A stretch of DNA of 64,000 nt, from the NCBI GenBank assembly GCA_026005095.1, contig BPKK01000009.1, forward strand, positions 23,452 to 87,451, given 5' to 3'. The notes below the pieces were generated by a model. The model searched no databases, was not told where the DNA came from, and was given only the letters and a program-made list of their open reading frames with translations. This DNA is from Silanimonas sp. (GTDB lineage: Bacteria > Pseudomonadota > Gammaproteobacteria > Xanthomonadales > Xanthomonadaceae). Shown here in pieces: positions 57,860-64,000 of this stretch. Every line of letters starts with the position of its first letter. Position 1 is the first letter of the stretch. The translations under genes and the position numbers were made by a program.

Positions 57860-58478
57860 GCAGCACGCCGGCCTGGGTGCGGTTGCGCACCCCGAGCTTC
57901 TCGAACACCACCGTGAGATGCGCCTTCACCGTGCGCTCCTGGATGCCGAGCTCGTCGGCGATCTGCTTGTTGAGCCGCCCCTCCGCCACCCGCTGCAGCA
58001 CCTTGAGCTGCTGCGGCGAGAGGCTGGCGAGCCTGGCCGCCAGCGAATCGGCCTCGGCGTCGCGCGGGGTGCGCGCCAGCAGCTCGCGCAGGGCCGCCGG
58101 CATCCATCGCTGGCCGGCCAACAGGGCCGAAAGCCCGGCCTGCAGTTCGTCGGGCGTGGCGTGTTTGGTGAGATAGCCGCAGGCGCCCATGGCGAGGGCC
58201 CGGCGCACTGTGCCGGGGTCGTCGCGGCCGGAGAGGATGGCCACCGCCACGCCGGGATGGCTGGCACGCAGCTCGCCCAGGGCAAGCAGGCCGTGGGTGC
58301 CGGGCAGTTGCAGGTCGAGCAGCACGAGCTCGGTCTCCGGCGCCGCGGCCAGCCGGGCATGGGCCTCGGCCAGATCGCCGGCCTCCTCCACGCAGGCCCC
58401 GGGCAGGGCATCGACGATGGTCTGGCGCAGGGCCAGCCGGTAGAGCGGATGGTCGTCGACGATCAGCAGTTGGTGCAT
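57819..58478 (-). CDS. LuxR-family response regulator (CrbR-like)
   Basis: The 219-residue regulator has an N-terminal receiver (LLIVDDHPLYRLAL; phospho-acceptor Asp55 in LVLLDLQLPG; Lys in CGYLTKHATP) and a C-terminal LuxR helix-turn-helix (LSPQQLKVLQRVAEGRLNKQIADELG). Its 3' end overlaps the end of the hybrid kinase gene by 41 bp on the opposite strand. The ATG at 58478 is preferred; a GTG two codons earlier is possible. By analogy with CrbSR it would be phosphorylated by the neighbouring kinase and activate genes for use of acetyl-CoA-forming substrates. Confidence 0.9.
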   Translation of the reverse strand: MHQLLIVDDHPLYRLALRQTIVDALPGACVEEAGDLAEAHARLAAAPETELVLLDLQLPGTHGLLALGELRASHPGVAVAILSGRDDPGTVRRALAMGACGYLTKHATPDELQAGLSALLAGQRWMPAALRELLARTPRDAEADSLAARLASLSPQQLKVLQRVAEGRLNKQIADELGIQERTVKAHLTVVFEKLGVRNRTQAGVLLSALSGEPAPAGS

Positions 58479-58502
58479 GGGCACACGGTAGCAGCCTCGC
58501 CG

Positions 58503-59297
58503 CTACTGCGCGGTCCAGCCACCGTCCACGGGAATGGCCGCGCCGGTGAGGTTGTGCGCCTCACGCCGGCATAGCCAGAGCGCCAGCGCCGCGATCTCGG
58601 CCGGCAGCGCCATGCGCAGGCTGGGCTGCTTTTCCGCCAACAGGGCGCGGATGCCGGCCTCGCGCCCGCCGTCCCCGGAACGGGCGGCGATCTGCGGCTC
58701 GATCAGCGGGGTTTCCACCCAGCCCGGGCAGAGGCAGTTCACCGTCACCCCGCCCGAAGTGCGGTCGCCCTGCCCCGCCATCTCCAGCGCCGCCACCTTC
58801 GACAGGCCGACGAGCCCGTGCTTGGCCGCCACGTAGGGCGCCTTGTGCAGCGAGGCCACCAGGCCATGCACCGAGGCAATGTTGACGACCCGGCCGAAAC
58901 CGCGCGCCGCCATGCCGGGCAGGGCCGCCTTCATGGTGTGGAAGCAGGCCGAGAGGTTGATGGCGAGCAGCGCGTCCCAGCGCTCCTCCGGCATGTCGGC
59001 AAGCGGCGCAGTGTGCTGGATGCCAGCATTGTTCACCAGCACGTCGAGCGGGCCTGCCGCCGCCATCATGGCGCGGATGGCCTCCGGATCGCGCAGATCG
59101 GCGGAATGGTGCACGGCCTCCGGCGCACCGGCGGCCCGCACCGCCTCGAGCGCGGCGCGCACCTGGAGAGCATCGCCAAGCCCGTTGATGTGCACCACGG
59201 CACCGGCCGCGCCCAGGGCCTCGGCCACCGCAAGGCCGATGCCCGAAGTGGCGCCGGTGACGAGGGCCACGCGGCCCTCGAGGAAGCGATCGTTCAT
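58503..59297 (-). CDS. bdhA: 3-hydroxybutyrate dehydrogenase
   Basis: The 264-residue classical short-chain dehydrogenase has the NAD-binding GATSGIGLAVAE, NNAGIQHTAPL, a catalytic serine in NIASVHGLVASLHK, and Tyr-Lys in YVAAKHG. The sequence HGLVASLHKAPYVAAKHGLVG is the 3-hydroxybutyrate dehydrogenase pattern. It oxidises D-3-hydroxybutyrate to acetoacetate with NAD+. It lies 25 bp upstream of the response regulator on the same strand (probably one transcript) and diverges from the oligomer hydrolase. The region between bears no obvious promoter match. Confidence 0.9.
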   Translation of the reverse strand: MNDRFLEGRVALVTGATSGIGLAVAEALGAAGAVVHINGLGDALQVRAALEAVRAAGAPEAVHHSADLRDPEAIRAMMAAAGPLDVLVNNAGIQHTAPLADMPEERWDALLAINLSACFHTMKAALPGMAARGFGRVVNIASVHGLVASLHKAPYVAAKHGLVGLSKVAALEMAGQGDRTSGGVTVNCLCPGWVETPLIEPQIAARSGDGGREAGIRALLAEKQPSLRMALPAEIAALALWLCRREAHNLTGAAIPVDGGWTAQ

Positions 59298-59417
59298 GCA
59301 GCCCTCCGCCGCCGGCCCTGGGCGCCGGCACGGTTCCGAGCATGCCGCGCACGCCCCCGGCGCACTGCTGGACGAACGTACGATGGCGCGGCCCGCCACC
59401 CGCTGGAGACTGGCCCG

Positions 59418-61160
59418 ATGATCGCCACCCTGCCGCTCGCCCTCGGCCTGCTCGCCCCGCCGCCGATCGCCGCTGGTCCCGAAGCCGATGCCCCGGGCCG
59501 GATCGCGGTACCCACCGAGAGCGTGCACCGCGGCGAGGACGACCTGCTCAGCGCCGGTCTGGGGCTGGCGGGCCTGCGCGCCCCCCTGCCCACACCCGCC
59601 GATCCCCATGCACCGAGCTTCGCTGAACTGCGCCGCCGCGCCGTATGGACGAACTGGCGCGGCATCGCCGATGTGAGCCCCGGCGGTGGCTTCGGTGAGG
59701 TCTACGGCTCCCTCGCCCCGGTGCCCGGCCGCGAGTTCCATGCCGCCGCCCGCGTGCCGGGCGCGCGCCACCCGCACCGCCTGCTACTGCAGCTGCCCGA
59801 TGCTTTCGACCGCGAGCGGCCCTGCCTCGTGGTCACCGCGGCCTCCGGCTCGCGCGGGGTGTATGGCGCCATCGCCCTGGCCGGGGGCTGGGGGCTGCCG
59901 CGCGGCTGCGCCGTGGCCTACACCGACAAGGGCGCCGGCACCGACTGGCGACGGCTGGGCGATGAGAACGGCACGGTCTCCGTGCCGCACGCCCATTCCG
60001 GCGACCACCCAGAGGCCGACTGGGGCCGCCACGTGCTGCAGGCCGCCGCCTTCGGACAGGCCGTGCTGCAGCGCGAGACCGGCATCGCGCCCGAACGCCT
60101 CACCGTCATCGCCGTGGGGCTTTCGAATGGCGCCGGCGCGGTGCTGCGCGCTGCCGGCGACGAGGCCGCGGGCGAACACGGCATCGCGGGCGCCCCGAGG
60201 CTGGACGGCGTGGTGGCAGTCTCGCCGAACGTGTATGTCGAGGGCTCGCGGCCGCTGTTCGACATCGCCACCCAGGCCGCCCTGCTGATGCCCTGCGCGC
60301 TCGCCGCCCCGGTCTTCGACGGCGACACGCTGCTGCGCCCCGGCGGCACGCGGCCACCGGTCTACGCCGAGGCCTGCACGGCCCTTGCCGCGCTTGGTGA
60401 GCTCGACGGCGCGGACACCGAAGCCCAGGCCACGCAGGCTTGGCGGGCGCTCGCGGCCAGCGGCTGGACCGAGGCCGCGCTGCGTGCCGGCAGTCTGAGC
60501 GTGGGTTTCGACCTGTGGCGGGCGGTGGCTGCGGGCTATGCCTCGGCCTATGCACGCAGCCCGGCCGAGGCAATGCCGGCCGGCTACCGCTATGCCGTGC
60601 GCGATGCCGAGGGCGGGGTGCCCGTGGCCCACCCGGCCGAGGCCGCGCTGTGGTGGAGCGATGCCAGCGGCATCCCCCCCGGCAGCGGCGTGGCCCTGCT
60701 CGATCCGCCGGGAGAGGACGGACGGCGGCGTGGCCTGCTCGCCCTGCTGGCACTCGCCCGCACCGATGCCGGTGTTCGCGAGGCCATCGCCGCCACCCGC
60801 GCCCTGCCGCCGCGTCCCGAGCTGCCGGTCCTGCTGCTGCACGGTCTCGACGACGGCCTGGTGCCGGAATGGAGCAGCAGCGCAGCCTATGCCGCGTATG
60901 CCCGGCGCCACGGCGCGCGGCTCGTCTACTGGCGCCTGCACCATGCCCAGCACTTCGATGCCTTCCTCGGCCAACCGGTGCTGGCGGCGCGCTACCTGCC
61001 GCTGCTGCCCTATGCCTATGCCGCGCTGGATGCGCTATGGGCGCACCTGCACGAGGGCGCGCCGCTACCCCAAGACCGTGAGATCCGGCCTACCCCACGC
61101 GCCGCGAGCGCAGACGGCGTAGCGCCGCTGCGGCGCGAGGATCTCGGGCTGATGGAGTGA
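59418..61160 (+). CDS. D-3-hydroxybutyrate oligomer hydrolase
   Basis: The 580-residue alpha/beta hydrolase fits the 3HB-oligomer hydrolase family in length and sequence. The nucleophile is Ser236 in VGLSNGAGAVLRA. Other family segments are GVYGAIALAGGWGLPRGCAV, YTDKGAGTDW and VSPNVYVEG. The C-terminal His is probably in HHAQHFDAF, with Asp in LLHGLDDGLVP. The N-terminus (MIATLPLALGLLAPPPIAAG) looks like a signal peptide, so a periplasmic or secreted location is likely. It would release D-3-hydroxybutyrate monomers for the dehydrogenase divergently encoded 120 bp away. Confidence 0.88.
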   Translation: MIATLPLALGLLAPPPIAAGPEADAPGRIAVPTESVHRGEDDLLSAGLGLAGLRAPLPTPADPHAPSFAELRRRAVWTNWRGIADVSPGGGFGEVYGSLAPVPGREFHAAARVPGARHPHRLLLQLPDAFDRERPCLVVTAASGSRGVYGAIALAGGWGLPRGCAVAYTDKGAGTDWRRLGDENGTVSVPHAHSGDHPEADWGRHVLQAAAFGQAVLQRETGIAPERLTVIAVGLSNGAGAVLRAAGDEAAGEHGIAGAPRLDGVVAVSPNVYVEGSRPLFDIATQAALLMPCALAAPVFDGDTLLRPGGTRPPVYAEACTALAALGELDGADTEAQATQAWRALAASGWTEAALRAGSLSVGFDLWRAVAAGYASAYARSPAEAMPAGYRYAVRDAEGGVPVAHPAEAALWWSDASGIPPGSGVALLDPPGEDGRRRGLLALLALARTDAGVREAIAATRALPPRPELPVLLLHGLDDGLVPEWSSSAAYAAYARRHGARLVYWRLHHAQHFDAFLGQPVLAARYLPLLPYAYAALDALWAHLHEGAPLPQDREIRPTPRAASADGVAPLRREDLGLME

Positions 61161-61162
61161 AC

Positions 61163-61203
61163 GGCGAGGGGCGCACGCCACGCGAAGGCAGGCGCTCCCC
61201 GCC
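61163..61203. terminator. Bidirectional terminator hairpin between convergent genes
   Basis: GGCGAGGGGCGC pairs with GCGCTCCCCGCC (ten Watson-Crick pairs, one G-T and one mismatch) over a 17-nt loop. It fills the 49-bp gap between the stops of the convergent oligomer hydrolase and clpB. No U tract is present on either side. Confidence 0.5.
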
Positions 61204-61209
61204 CCAGAC

Positions 61210-63792
<2,583 letters not shown>

Positions 63793-63892
63793 GGGGTCGT
63801 CTCCGAAAGGGGGCGGCCCACGGGACGGGCCGCGATGGCTTTCAGGTGCGGATGATGGACGCGGGATTCAAGCCGGGCTTGATCCAGCGCAA

Positions 63893-63914
63893 CCCGGCGT
63901 TCAGCCCGCCGGGC
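63893..63914 (-). terminator. Possible terminator after the TPR-like gene
   Basis: CCCGGCG pairs with CGCCGGG across 8 nt, just past the stop of the partial gene at the right edge and upstream of clpB. No U run follows. The 129-bp gap between the two genes has nothing else that can be named with confidence. Confidence 0.35.
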
Positions 63915-63921
63915 GCGGACT

Positions 63922-64000
63922 CACAGGGCCTGCAGCGACTTCTTCGCCTCGTCCAGCGCGGGATCGAGCCGCAGGGCGGTGGTGAAGGCGGCACGCGCCT
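63922..64000 (-). CDS. Tetratricopeptide-repeat-like protein, C-terminal fragment
   Basis: Only the last 25 codons are visible. They read ARAAFTTALRLDPALDEAKK and end SLQAL, which has the A/L spacing and LDP turn of the final helix of a TPR unit. The gene enters from the right edge and lies 129 bp upstream of clpB on the same strand. The full protein and its function cannot be judged. Confidence 0.6.

Noticed and set aside
63793..63921. Heat-shock (sigma32) promoter for clpB
   Set aside because: CTTGAA occurs on the minus strand near 63877-63872, but no CCCCAT-type -10 lies at the proper distance.

Overview
The window is a high-GC chromosomal segment from a gammaproteobacterium, most probably a member of the Xanthomonadales. 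Three things point there. The type II secretion operon has the Xanthomonas xps gene order (E-F-G-H-I-J-K-L-M-N-D). An O-antigen ABC exporter (wzm-wzt) follows directly on the transsulfuration genes cbs-metB, as in Xanthomonas LPS loci. A PilU-type ATPase, a long-form TrpRS and an ExeM-like nuclease are also present. Genus cannot be fixed from sequence reading alone. Most genes are very GC-rich. The glycan block (about 4.2-10.6 kb) and the secretion block (16-26 kb) look visibly less so.

Layout. 0-4 kb: the start of a comEA-like DNA-uptake gene, an M20 peptidase, a small GlsB-type membrane protein, and the cell-wall recycling pair amgK-murU; murU carries an apparent one-base frameshift. 4.1-14.3 kb, all minus strand: cbs, metB, then wzm, wzt, a coiled-coil sulfotransferase with an 84-bp internal repeat, and two glycosyltransferases. 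The last of these has a likely frameshift at an A8 run. Upstream of cbs, in the same orientation, is an acyltransferase-3 gene. 14.4-26.1 kb: a secreted protein of unknown function with its own strong terminator, then the complete xps operon. 26-29 kb: a YdcH-like protein, an OmpA/DUF4398 pair, and pilU. 29-38 kb: a homogentisate operon (hpd-hmgA-fahA-maiA) with a divergent MarR regulator and an operator lying inside the promoter spacer, then POT and AbgT transporters and tryptophan 2,3-dioxygenase. 38-45.5 kb: a large secreted ExeM-like nuclease and a 2-oxoacid dehydrogenase E1a-E1b-E2 operon without E3. 45.5-49 kb: an IS3-family remnant, two small membrane proteins, trpS, an entericidin-like lipoprotein, arginase, tRNA-Thr and a SPOR-like protein.

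The most interesting region is 49.8-61.2 kb. A GntP-family permease, a TonB-dependent receptor, a lipoprotein with a circularly permuted (type II) polyhydroxybutyrate depolymerase catalytic domain, a CrbS/CrbR-like two-component pair, 3-hydroxybutyrate dehydrogenase and a 3-hydroxybutyrate oligomer hydrolase lie side by side. Together they look like a PHB/3-hydroxybutyrate utilisation locus, built like a polysaccharide utilisation locus: surface depolymerase, outer-membrane uptake, oligomer hydrolysis, inner-membrane import and oxidation to acetoacetate, with a dedicated sensor. The enzyme assignments are fairly firm. The receptor substrate, the permease substrate and the regulatory link are inference.

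The right edge holds clpB and the tail of a TPR-like gene.
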